From NCBI GenBank assembly GCA_000798955.1, contig JTLC01000009.1:1-62468 (forward strand): a DNA stretch of 62,468 nt. The letters are read 5' to 3'. This DNA is from Firmicutes bacterium ZOR0006. GTDB lineage: Bacteria; Bacillota_I; Bacilli_A; Culicoidibacterales; ZOR0006. The translations under genes were made by a program, and so were the position numbers. Under the pieces are notes generated by a model. The model had not been told where the DNA came from. It saw nothing but the letters and a program-made list of their open reading frames with translations, and ran no database searches. This document shows positions 18,037-25,539 of the stretch, in pieces (the first letter of the stretch is position 1; each line of letters begins with the position of its first letter).

Positions 18037-20571
18037 ATGCTAAAAAAACGAATTTCAAAAATCGCACTAATTGTGGCGAGCATCTTTTTTCTACAACCAT
18101 ATTTGAGCGTTGTCGCAACTCTTACGGTTTCAGCAACGACTAGCGTTGAAATTACGGATGTTACGAATGTCGGGGAAATGAATCAGTCTGGAATAATGAT
18201 GAAGCAAATAGCTACAAAATTATCTGAAAATCAACTCCAAGTTGTTACAACACTTTTAAGTGAACAACCAGTAGCAGAAGTAATGCTCAAACAAACGATT
18301 CATGAAAATTTTAAAGTCTTACGTGAAAATACAACTGTTCAAAGTAGTGATGGCAATCAAGTACTTTCTCAAATCGGTACGGAGATTCCCACAGCATTAA
18401 CAACTGAACCAATTGTTGGGGAAGAACCAACAAGTTTTACAGTTGGCGGTAGTGACCAAAATAGTATTCTATACGGAAAAGCATTGGTTGCTGGGACAAC
18501 ATATACTGTGACATCAGTATATGATTTAGCAGTTGAATCTGAAGCGAGCGAAGTTGTACTCTTTACACCAACAACGTTTGATTATCGTTTGTACGAAAGT
18601 GCAGTGTTACCGGCAACACTTGATCTTGCTTCAATTTCACCAATTATTACGATTAGTGAGGCACTGCCACCAACTGATGAGGTAATACCACCAGTAGAAA
18701 CAGTGCCACCAACAGAAGAGGTAGATCCTCCTGTAGAAGAAATACCGCCAGTGGAAGAAGTTATTCCACCGGTAACTGAAGAAGAGCCACTGATTCAAGA
18801 AGAAATTCCACCGGTACAAGTGATGCCATTTACAGCTGTTCAAGAATTACCAGCTGTAGAAAAACTACAATTTAATAAGTCAGCTACTCGCCAAGGAGAT
18901 GGGTATGATAACTACCAAATTGAACTAGATATTACTGGTGAGCCAACGGTAACACCAGCAATTCCAGTTGATATTGTTCTTGTACTTGATAAATCAAGTA
19001 GTATGACACAAGGCAATCCACCAAAAATTGATAAACTTGTGACAGCTGCCGAAAGCTTTGTCTCAACAATTATGGGAACTGACATGACGGATGCGCAAAT
19101 GGCAATTGTTGATTTCCATGGTACGGCAACGATTCATGATTTTGGTAGTGGTAATTACTGGTCAAAAAATATCACCGCTGTTCAAGAAGCAATTACGAAT
19201 GAAACATTGATTTTTACAAATGTTGAAGCCGGCTATAAGCAAGCCAACGTTGCGTTACAAACGGCTCGACCAGAAGCTCGGAAGTATGTCGTATTATTCA
19301 GTGACGGTTTGCCAAGTGCCTACTTAGGCAATAACAATCAAGTTGTTTTTGTCGGTGAGGGGAATGCAACAGCAGTATCCAAAGCACAGGAAGCATACAC
19401 ACAAATTTTAAATACGTATAATCCAGCACCATATATGTATTCAATTGGACTATATAGTGGTTCAGCAAATAATACTGGAGAAAATTTTCTCTTTAGCGTT
19501 CAGAATCAAGAAGTAGATAAAGCTACATATTTGTCAAAATATTATACAAATGATGCAAATACACTCAATACTATTTTTACAACTTTAGCCGAAGAGATTA
19601 AAGCGACAATCACTCCAGAAATTGCATTGGATAGTGTTGTAACCGATGTGATTTCACCAACATTTATTCTTGATGATGTACCAAATGTGACTTTGAAAAC
19701 AGTCACTCCGGAAGCTTCAATTTCATTGACAAAAGATGACGGTGGTACATTCGATTTATATGAATATCAAGTTGCTAAAGTGCCATGTGAGTTAGACTCA
19801 ACTATTCAATGTGATAAATTAGTCGTCAATATTGGGACGTTAAAAGCTCCAAATGCAAAATTAACATTTAACATTGAAAGAAGAGATCCATATTTTGGAA
19901 CAACCACACTTGAAGAAATCGATGCTGTTGATAGTCCGAAAGTACCAACAAATGATAACAATGCCATTTTAGATTATATTGATCCTGTCGATAAAGAAAC
20001 TACAAAACAAATTACAGTTGGAAGTCCGCTAGTGGCACTACCATTTGTTGAAGGAACTGTTACAATTGAAAAAATTGCACCTGAGACAGAACAAAAATTT
20101 AGCGTATTGCTTGAAGGATTTGGAACATATGACTTCCCAAGTAATAGTACTAGTAATAATACGCAAACATTTGGATTTGATCTCCAAGCAGGAGTAGCAC
20201 AAACCATGTCTTTCTATATGAAAGGTGAACAAACAGATACTGATCCAAATGCAGATTATACACAAAATTACGTAACTGTAGGGCAGTTTAATATTCGTGA
20301 AATTATTCCGCAAAATTATGCTTTGGCGAGTATTGAATATGCGTATGATACTGACTTAAGTACACCAGGATTACAAGGGACATATGTCACATATGAAGCA
20401 CCGCTAACAATTAATAAAGATAATCGTGCTCTCTATATTCGGCTTACGAATACACGTACGAATACCGAGTATTGGTATGATCGTGCTGAAGTTGAGAATG
20501 TCTTTTCATTTCACTACGCACAACAACCAGTAGCATTATCTCTAGGTAAAGAAGACAAAGAGGTAGCATAG
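18037..20571 (+). CDS. Large exported VWA-domain protein of the fibre locus
   Basis: An 844-aa exported protein. After a signal peptide (about residues 1-33) there is an N-terminal region with beta-type sequence, then a Pro/Glu stalk of repeats such as PPVEEIPPVEEVIPP (residues about 210-265). A von Willebrand A domain follows, with the metal site D-K-S-S-S at 318-322 and a later FSDGLPSAYLG. Two or three further beta domains lie behind it (CELDSTIQC could form a disulphide). No LPxTG or membrane segment is present at the C-terminus. VWA proteins of this build act as tip adhesins in sortase pili; in this locus it would be the adhesive or capping part of a SipW-dependent fibre (inference). GGGGAGG precedes the ATG, 19 bases after the BsaA-like gene. 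Confidence 0.85.
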   Translation: MLKKRISKIALIVASIFFLQPYLSVVATLTVSATTSVEITDVTNVGEMNQSGIMMKQIATKLSENQLQVVTTLLSEQPVAEVMLKQTIHENFKVLRENTTVQSSDGNQVLSQIGTEIPTALTTEPIVGEEPTSFTVGGSDQNSILYGKALVAGTTYTVTSVYDLAVESEASEVVLFTPTTFDYRLYESAVLPATLDLASISPIITISEALPPTDEVIPPVETVPPTEEVDPPVEEIPPVEEVIPPVTEEEPLIQEEIPPVQVMPFTAVQELPAVEKLQFNKSATRQGDGYDNYQIELDITGEPTVTPAIPVDIVLVLDKSSSMTQGNPPKIDKLVTAAESFVSTIMGTDMTDAQMAIVDFHGTATIHDFGSGNYWSKNITAVQEAITNETLIFTNVEAGYKQANVALQTARPEARKYVVLFSDGLPSAYLGNNNQVVFVGEGNATAVSKAQEAYTQILNTYNPAPYMYSIGLYSGSANNTGENFLFSVQNQEVDKATYLSKYYTNDANTLNTIFTTLAEEIKATITPEIALDSVVTDVISPTFILDDVPNVTLKTVTPEASISLTKDDGGTFDLYEYQVAKVPCELDSTIQCDKLVVNIGTLKAPNAKLTFNIERRDPYFGTTTLEEIDAVDSPKVPTNDNNAILDYIDPVDKETTKQITVGSPLVALPFVEGTVTIEKIAPETEQKFSVLLEGFGTYDFPSNSTSNNTQTFGFDLQAGVAQTMSFYMKGEQTDTDPNADYTQNYVTVGQFNIREIIPQNYALASIEYAYDTDLSTPGLQGTYVTYEAPLTINKDNRALYIRLTNTRTNTEYWYDRAEVENVFSFHYAQQPVALSLGKEDKEVA

Positions 20572-20577
20572 TGAGGA

Positions 20578-20640
20578 AGGCCACAATGTGGCCTGTCCTT
20601 CGCTGATACTTTATTTTAAAATCAAGTATCAGCGAAGGAC
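20578..20640 (+). repeat. Two back-to-back perfect hairpins between the VWA gene and sipW
   Basis: AGGCCAC-aat-GTGGCCT (20578-20594) is followed at once by a perfect 17-bp inverted repeat: GTCCTTCGCTGATACTT at 20595-20611 and its reverse complement at 20624-20640, loop 12 bases. No T run follows, so this is not a normal terminator. It may protect or process the mRNA upstream of sipW, or lower sipW expression. Confidence 0.8.
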
Positions 20641-20676
20641 TTCACAAGATAACTTGAAATGAATGGTGGGATGAAT

Positions 20677-21177
20677 ATGAAAAAAATAGGGTGGTTACTA
20701 ATAAGTATTGTTGGTATTTTGCTCGTAGCTGGGATTGCTGGTTTGTTGCCAGTTAAAATATTTAATGTTATTTCTGGAAGTATGGAACCAACAATTCCCA
20801 CGGGGAGTTTGGTAATGTCTTATGAGTTACAACCAAGTGAAATTATTGTTGGAGATGTTATTATGTTCAATCCTCGAGAAACAAGCATGGTGATGCATCG
20901 GGTTGTGGAAATAACTGAAACTGATTTGGGACGTGAATTTATTACACGTGGGGATGCGAATAATACGAATGATCCAGTACCAATTTATCCACAAGAAATT
21001 GCCGGTAAAGTAATCTTTTTTTTACCAGGAGTAGGATATGCTGTTGCTTGGATTCGTGAAAATTTAATTGCTTTTATTGCTTTTTCACTCGCAATTCTAT
21101 TTGGCTACCAAGCAATTGTCAATTATCTTGCTGAGCACAAATTGGATAAAAGCGAAAAAACGGAGAAAATTGTCTGA
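20677..21177 (+). CDS. sipW: Signal peptidase I, ER/SipW type
   Basis: A 166-aa membrane peptidase. There is an N-terminal membrane segment (residues 4-25), the catalytic box ISGSMEPTIPTGS (Ser35), then MVMHRVVEI with His74 in place of the bacterial Lys, and RGDANNTNDP (Asp93/Asp99). A second membrane helix ends the protein. A Ser-His enzyme is the SipW/archaeal/ER subtype, which cuts TasA-type precursors. Its presence at the end of the locus supports the assignment of the upstream proteins. I chose ATG 20677, 6 bases after GGTGGG; ATG 20659 and 20671 are in frame but badly spaced. Expression may be limited by the hairpins upstream. Confidence 0.93.
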   Translation: MKKIGWLLISIVGILLVAGIAGLLPVKIFNVISGSMEPTIPTGSLVMSYELQPSEIIVGDVIMFNPRETSMVMHRVVEITETDLGREFITRGDANNTNDPVPIYPQEIAGKVIFFLPGVGYAVAWIRENLIAFIAFSLAILFGYQAIVNYLAEHKLDKSEKTEKIV

Positions 21178-21202
21178 AGTAATATTGAATCATGATCAAG
21201 TA

Positions 21203-21244
21203 AAAGCTATTGGCTAAAGTAGAGAAGCAGCCAATGGCTTTTTA
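21203..21244 (+). terminator. Intrinsic terminator after sipW
   Basis: AAAGCTATTGGCT and AGCCAATGGCTTT pair, followed by T residues. It closes the fibre locus. Confidence 0.88.
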
Positions 21245-21570
21245 CTATTTCACTGAATTTTAGATGATTATTGATATCAGTGCGAGGAGGTCAAAAAAGC
21301 TTTTTGGATAAACTATTTGAACTAATATCCAAGAATTAAAATCAGGCGTAATAACTATGAATTTTTTTGGCTTTTCTATATTTTTGAGTTGCTTTATTAT
21401 CCGAATTTTATCGCTAATATCGATAAATGTTAAAGATAATAGGAGTGATTAATGATAATATTACTGATACAAAGAAAAAGGCTCGCCAGGGGTCGATATG
21501 GATGAGAATAAAGGGAGGAACGAATAGACAAATAGTGAGTCTGTAAATATTGATGTGCAAAGGAGACATT
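21245..21570 (+). other. Intergenic region between fibre and polysaccharide loci
   Basis: About 325 AT-rich bases with no convincing gene. The only structure seen is a short inverted repeat TTATCG...CGATAA (21408-21426), which could be an operator. No good promoter could be assigned for the polysaccharide cluster. Confidence 0.4.
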
Positions 21571-22182
21571 ATGCAAAAAGTGTTAAAAAGAATAATTGAC
21601 ATTATTATTTCAGGTATCAGTTTGCTTATATTAGCTCCTATTTTGGGAATTATCTCAGTCTGTGTGTGGCAACAGCTTGGGCGACCAATCTTCTTTAAAC
21701 AACAGCGAGTTGGTTTACATGACAAAGTTTTTGAAATGTACAAATTTCGAACAATGCTTCCCAAAGTAACAGCTGCTGGAGTTAGTTTAACAAAGGAACA
21801 ACGTCTGACAAAATTCGGAAGATTTTTACGAAGCACAAGTTTAGACGAACTTCCCGAATTGTGGAATATTTTTAAAGGTGATATGAGTCTAGTAGGACCC
21901 CGACCACTACTTGTTGATTATTTACCACTCTATTCACCGAGACAAAGACGCCGACATGAAATGCGACCAGGATTAACAGGATTAGCACAAGTGAAGGGAC
22001 GCAATCACGTCGATTGGCCAACTAAATTTGAGTATGATGTAACATATATCGAAACCTTTAGTTTAAAGCAAGATGTACAAATTATTTTGAAAACGGGTCT
22101 GAGTGTCCTAAAGCGTGAAGGGATTGAAACCCAAGAAGGAACATTTCAAAAAAGATTTACTGGTAATACAGATGGAGAGTGA
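21571..22182 (+). CDS. Initiating sugar phosphotransferase (PglC/EpsL type)
   Basis: A 203-aa monotopic phosphoglycosyltransferase that moves a sugar phosphate from a UDP-sugar to undecaprenyl phosphate, the first step of repeat-unit assembly. It has one N-terminal membrane helix (about residues 8-30). The conserved segments are QRVGLHDKVFEMYKFRTM, RSTSLDELPELWNIFKGD (with the catalytic Asp-Glu pair), SLVGPRPLL and RPGLTGLAQVKGRN. The short form without extra membrane helices is typical of PglC and Bacillus EpsL. I placed the start at ATG 21571, 5 bases after AAAGGAGA; in-frame upstream starts lie before that site. The next gene follows with no gap. Confidence 0.92.
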   Translation: MQKVLKRIIDIIISGISLLILAPILGIISVCVWQQLGRPIFFKQQRVGLHDKVFEMYKFRTMLPKVTAAGVSLTKEQRLTKFGRFLRSTSLDELPELWNIFKGDMSLVGPRPLLVDYLPLYSPRQRRRHEMRPGLTGLAQVKGRNHVDWPTKFEYDVTYIETFSLKQDVQIILKTGLSVLKREGIETQEGTFQKRFTGNTDGE

Positions 22183-22187
22183 AAAAC

Positions 22188-23177
22188 ATGAAGCAAACAT
22201 ACAACGTATTAATTTTAAGTGCTGGGCGTCGAGTTGAGTTAATTCAATCATTTCAAAAAGCAAAACATACTGTCGGTGTAACGGGTACCGTCGTTGCAAT
22301 TGACCATAGTTTAACAGCACCAGCATTACAATTTGCTGACCAATCATATCAAGTTTGTAAAATTACCGATGATTCCTATATTTCGGAAGTGATTGAAATT
22401 TGCCAAAAAGAGCAAATTGATTTAATCGTACCAACAATTGATACTGAGTTGCTAAAGTTGGCCCATGAAAGAGAGCGAATCGAAAAAATAACACAGGCTA
22501 AAATTTTGATTTCAGATTTAACTGTCATTGAACTCTGTCGGGATAAAATTCAAACACAACACTTTTTCGAGCAGATTGGCTTAGGTGTCCCAAAATTAAT
22601 CGAGATGAAAGACATTATCGATAAAGCCTATCAATTTCCTTTATTTATCAAACCGTTAAATGGGAGCTCAAGTATCAACACTTTTAAAATCAAAAACGAA
22701 GCAGAACTTGAATTTTTCTTAGAATATGTCCCACAACCGATGGTACAAAGTTTTATCACGGGGACTGAATATACAATTGATGCTTTTGTTGATTTTACGC
22801 ATCAACCAATTACAATTGTTCCACGAGAACGAATAGCGACAAGAAGTGGCGAAATTTTAAAGGGAAAAATCGTAAAGGATCGAGAATTAATTGATTTAAC
22901 TAAATACATCATCAAAAAATTAGAGCCAATTGGCCATATTACGATTCAATGTATGAAAACTTCGGATGGTGTAAAGTTTATTGAAATTAATCCGCGCTTT
23001 GGTGGTGGTGCACCGATGAGCATCCATCTCGGGGCTGATTCACCAGCAAATTTATATCGACTGCTACGTGGTGAAATACTAGAATATAATGAGAATTATC
23101 AAGAGCAGGTTATTGTGAGTCGTTATGATCAAGCCGTGTATCTTAAGTTTGATGAAAAGGGTTGTGAATTATTATGA
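22188..23177 (+). CDS. ATP-grasp enzyme in the polysaccharide cluster
   Basis: A 329-aa protein. The N-terminal domain (NVLILSAGRRVELIQSF) is the pre-ATP-grasp fold seen in carbamoyl-phosphate-synthase-like ligases. Then come FPLFIKPLNGSSSINTFKI (ATP-binding Lys and glycine/serine loop), ITGTEYTIDAFVD, and the metal-binding FIEINPRFGGGAPMSIHLG. Such enzymes join a carboxylate to an amine or other nucleophile using ATP. Its position directly before the aminotransferase suggests a job on an amino sugar or its acyl group, but the substrate is unknown. ATG 22188 fits GGAGAG; GTG 22179 is the alternative. It overlaps the next gene by 4 bases. Confidence 0.85.
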   Translation: MKQTYNVLILSAGRRVELIQSFQKAKHTVGVTGTVVAIDHSLTAPALQFADQSYQVCKITDDSYISEVIEICQKEQIDLIVPTIDTELLKLAHERERIEKITQAKILISDLTVIELCRDKIQTQHFFEQIGLGVPKLIEMKDIIDKAYQFPLFIKPLNGSSSINTFKIKNEAELEFFLEYVPQPMVQSFITGTEYTIDAFVDFTHQPITIVPRERIATRSGEILKGKIVKDRELIDLTKYIIKKLEPIGHITIQCMKTSDGVKFIEINPRFGGGAPMSIHLGADSPANLYRLLRGEILEYNENYQEQVIVSRYDQAVYLKFDEKGCELL

Positions 23178-24358
23178 TGGAACGAAAGCAATTAAAACGC
23201 TATTTAGAAAAACATAAACATAAAGCTGGGGAACGAATTTTCTTAGCTTCACCACATATGGGTGGAAAAGAAATTGATTATGTGAATGAAGCATTTGAAA
23301 CGAATTGGATTGCTCCACTCGGGCCCCATGTTTTACATTTTGAACAAGAGCTAGCGGAAATGGTTGGAATAAAAGCAGCAGCAGCAGCTTCAAGCGGAAC
23401 AGCAGCAATTCATTTAGCATTAAAAGTGTTAGGAATTCAGCCAGGAGATGAAATTTTTTGTTCAACATTTACCTTTGCAGCAACGGTAAATCCAATTATT
23501 TATGAACAGGCAATTCCTGTCTTTATTGATTCTGATTATCAAAGTTGGAACATGTGTCCGAAAGCATTACAAAAAGCTTTTGATGCAGCGGAAATAAAAG
23601 GAAAACTGCCAAAAGCTGTGATTGTTGTCAATTTATACGGACAAAGTGCTGATTATGATCAACTATTAGCTATTTGTAATCAATATCAAGTGCCAATTAT
23701 TGAAGATGCAGCGGAATCATTAGGTGCAACTTATAAGGGAAAAGCAACCGGAACGATTGGTGAATTAGGAATTTTCTCGTTTAATGGGAACAAGATTATT
23801 ACTGCTTCAAATGGGGGGATGCTTGTTTCTAATAATATTGATTATATTGAAAAAAGTATTTTTCTTTCAACGCAAGCTCGTGAGGATGCTCGGCACTATG
23901 AACATAAAGAAATTGGGTATAATTATCGAATGAGTAATGTAAGTGCGGGAATTGGGAGAGGACAGCTACACGTTTTAAAATCACGTGTTCAGAAAAAAAA
24001 GGCGATTTTTGAAAAATATAAAAAAGATCTTAGTACAATTTCTGCCCTCGAAATGATGCCGATTTGTGAATATGGCGAGTCAAACTATTGGTTATCACCA
24101 ATCATCATTCATGATACAGCAATCGATCCCAATACAATTATTGATGCGTTAGAAGCTGAAAATATTGAATCAAGACCACTTTGGAAACCAATGCACTTAC
24201 AGCCAGTATTTCAACAATACGAGTTGTTCACAGTTCATCCGGAAACAAGTGTTGCAGAAGATTTATTTTTACGAGGTGTTTGTTTACCAAGCGACACCAA
24301 AATGACGACACAACAGCAAAACCGGATTATTGATGTCATTAAAGGGGTGTTTCAATGA
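23174..24358 (+). CDS. DegT/DnrJ/EryC1 family sugar aminotransferase
   Basis: A 394-aa PLP enzyme that adds an amino group to a keto-sugar nucleotide. Visible motifs are the substrate lid NWIAPLGPHVLHFE, SSGTAAIHLALKVLGI, DAAESLGATYKGK and the PLP-lysine in FSFNGNKIITASNGGM. It is close in type to EpsN/PglE, which act on the 4-keto product of a CapD/PglF dehydratase. Such a dehydratase (25540) is two genes downstream. An EpsM/PglD-type acetyltransferase is not present in the window. The ATG overlaps the ATP-grasp stop (ATGA). Confidence 0.92.
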   Translation: MMERKQLKRYLEKHKHKAGERIFLASPHMGGKEIDYVNEAFETNWIAPLGPHVLHFEQELAEMVGIKAAAAASSGTAAIHLALKVLGIQPGDEIFCSTFTFAATVNPIIYEQAIPVFIDSDYQSWNMCPKALQKAFDAAEIKGKLPKAVIVVNLYGQSADYDQLLAICNQYQVPIIEDAAESLGATYKGKATGTIGELGIFSFNGNKIITASNGGMLVSNNIDYIEKSIFLSTQAREDARHYEHKEIGYNYRMSNVSAGIGRGQLHVLKSRVQKKKAIFEKYKKDLSTISALEMMPICEYGESNYWLSPIIIHDTAIDPNTIIDALEAENIESRPLWKPMHLQPVFQQYELFTVHPETSVAEDLFLRGVCLPSDTKMTTQQQNRIIDVIKGVFQ

Positions 24359-25497
24359 TGAAACCAAAAGTGATTTTTATTGCAACGGTGCAAAGTCATA
24401 TTGTTGCCTTTCACTTGCCTTACTTAGAAGCGTGGCATCGTCAAGGTTATGAAGTTCACGTTGCTACTAATCAAAAAAATAAAACTGAAAAAAGTGAAAA
24501 TGCTAAAAAAAATCATGAGTATATTATTTGGCATCAAATCGATTTTCAACGTAATCCATTAGCCCTAGATAATTGGAAAGCTTATCGTCAATTAGAAAAC
24601 CTGATGAGAAAAGAAACCTATCTGTTGATGCATTTACATACACCAACAGCGAGTTTAATCAGTCGTTTAGTTGCTCGGAATTTTCCAACAACTAAAGTAG
24701 TATATACCGCACATGGATTTCATTTTTATCAAGGAGCTCCATGGAAAAATTGGTTAATTTATTACCCAATTGAAAAATATCTTGCGAGATATACAGATGC
24801 AATTATCACGATGAATGCGGAGGATTACCAGATTGCGAAAGCTAAATTTACAACACGAACAAAAGCTGGTGTGTATCATGTCAATGGAGTCGGGATTGAT
24901 TTATCCTATTACCACTCACAGCTAGATAATGTTGCTACTCTGCGCCAAAATCTTGGATTAGCAATGGAAGACTTTGTCATTGCAGTTGTTGCAGAATTAA
25001 TTCCGCGAAAAAACCATTGGCAAATTATTCAAGCAATTCAAGCAATGCACGCAGAGTACCCAGATATTAAGGTGTTAATCGTAGGTAAAGGTGAGTTAGC
25101 CGAACGATATCAAAAAGAAGTCGAGAAGTTACAGTTGCAAAAGAATCTTATTTTTCTCGGATATCGCCAAGATATTCCTGAAATTTTACAATTAAGTGAT
25201 TGTGTTGGGCTTTTTTCGATTCAAGAAGGCTTACCACGAAATGTGATGGAGGCAATGGCAATGGGAAAACCGCTGATTGTCACGAACATCCGTGGATGTA
25301 TTGATCTTGTCGAGGATGAAAAACAAGGATATGTTGTTGGTGTACATGATATTGAAGCCACTACGCAGGCGTTGAAAAAAATGTATCATCATCGTGATCG
25401 AAGCGACTTAGGTCAAAACTCCAAAATTAAAATTAAAAATTATCAAATTGAAAATGTCTTGGAACAAGTCAATACTATTTATCAAAATGTGCTTTAA
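24355..25497 (+). CDS. Glycosyltransferase family 4 (EpsD-like)
   Basis: A 380-aa GT-B retaining glycosyltransferase. It carries VVYTAHGFHFYQGAPWKNWL and a segment around EKYLARYTDAIITMN, both characteristic of the EpsD/CapM group. The donor site is NVMEAMAMGKPLIVTNIRG with the E-x7-E pattern of family 4. It would add the second or a later sugar to the lipid-linked unit on the cytoplasmic face. It overlaps the aminotransferase by 4 bases (ATGATG). The acceptor and donor sugars cannot be told from sequence. Confidence 0.9.
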   Translation: MMKPKVIFIATVQSHIVAFHLPYLEAWHRQGYEVHVATNQKNKTEKSENAKKNHEYIIWHQIDFQRNPLALDNWKAYRQLENLMRKETYLLMHLHTPTASLISRLVARNFPTTKVVYTAHGFHFYQGAPWKNWLIYYPIEKYLARYTDAIITMNAEDYQIAKAKFTTRTKAGVYHVNGVGIDLSYYHSQLDNVATLRQNLGLAMEDFVIAVVAELIPRKNHWQIIQAIQAMHAEYPDIKVLIVGKGELAERYQKEVEKLQLQKNLIFLGYRQDIPEILQLSDCVGLFSIQEGLPRNVMEAMAMGKPLIVTNIRGCIDLVEDEKQGYVVGVHDIEATTQALKKMYHHRDRSDLGQNSKIKIKNYQIENVLEQVNTIYQNVL

Positions 25498-25539
25498 GGG
25501 TGAACCACACGTTCTTGCCACAACAAGGGAATGATCAAA

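Noticed and set aside
18637-18843. Minus-strand Trp/Tyr/Phe-rich 68-aa frame
   Set aside because: It is the antisense shadow of the Pro/Glu repeats of the VWA protein.
21445-21546. 33-codon GTG-started frame before the sugar phosphotransferase gene
   Set aside because: The GTG overlaps the AGGAG ribosome site, so translation is unlikely; a nearby 17-codon ATG frame is too short to support.
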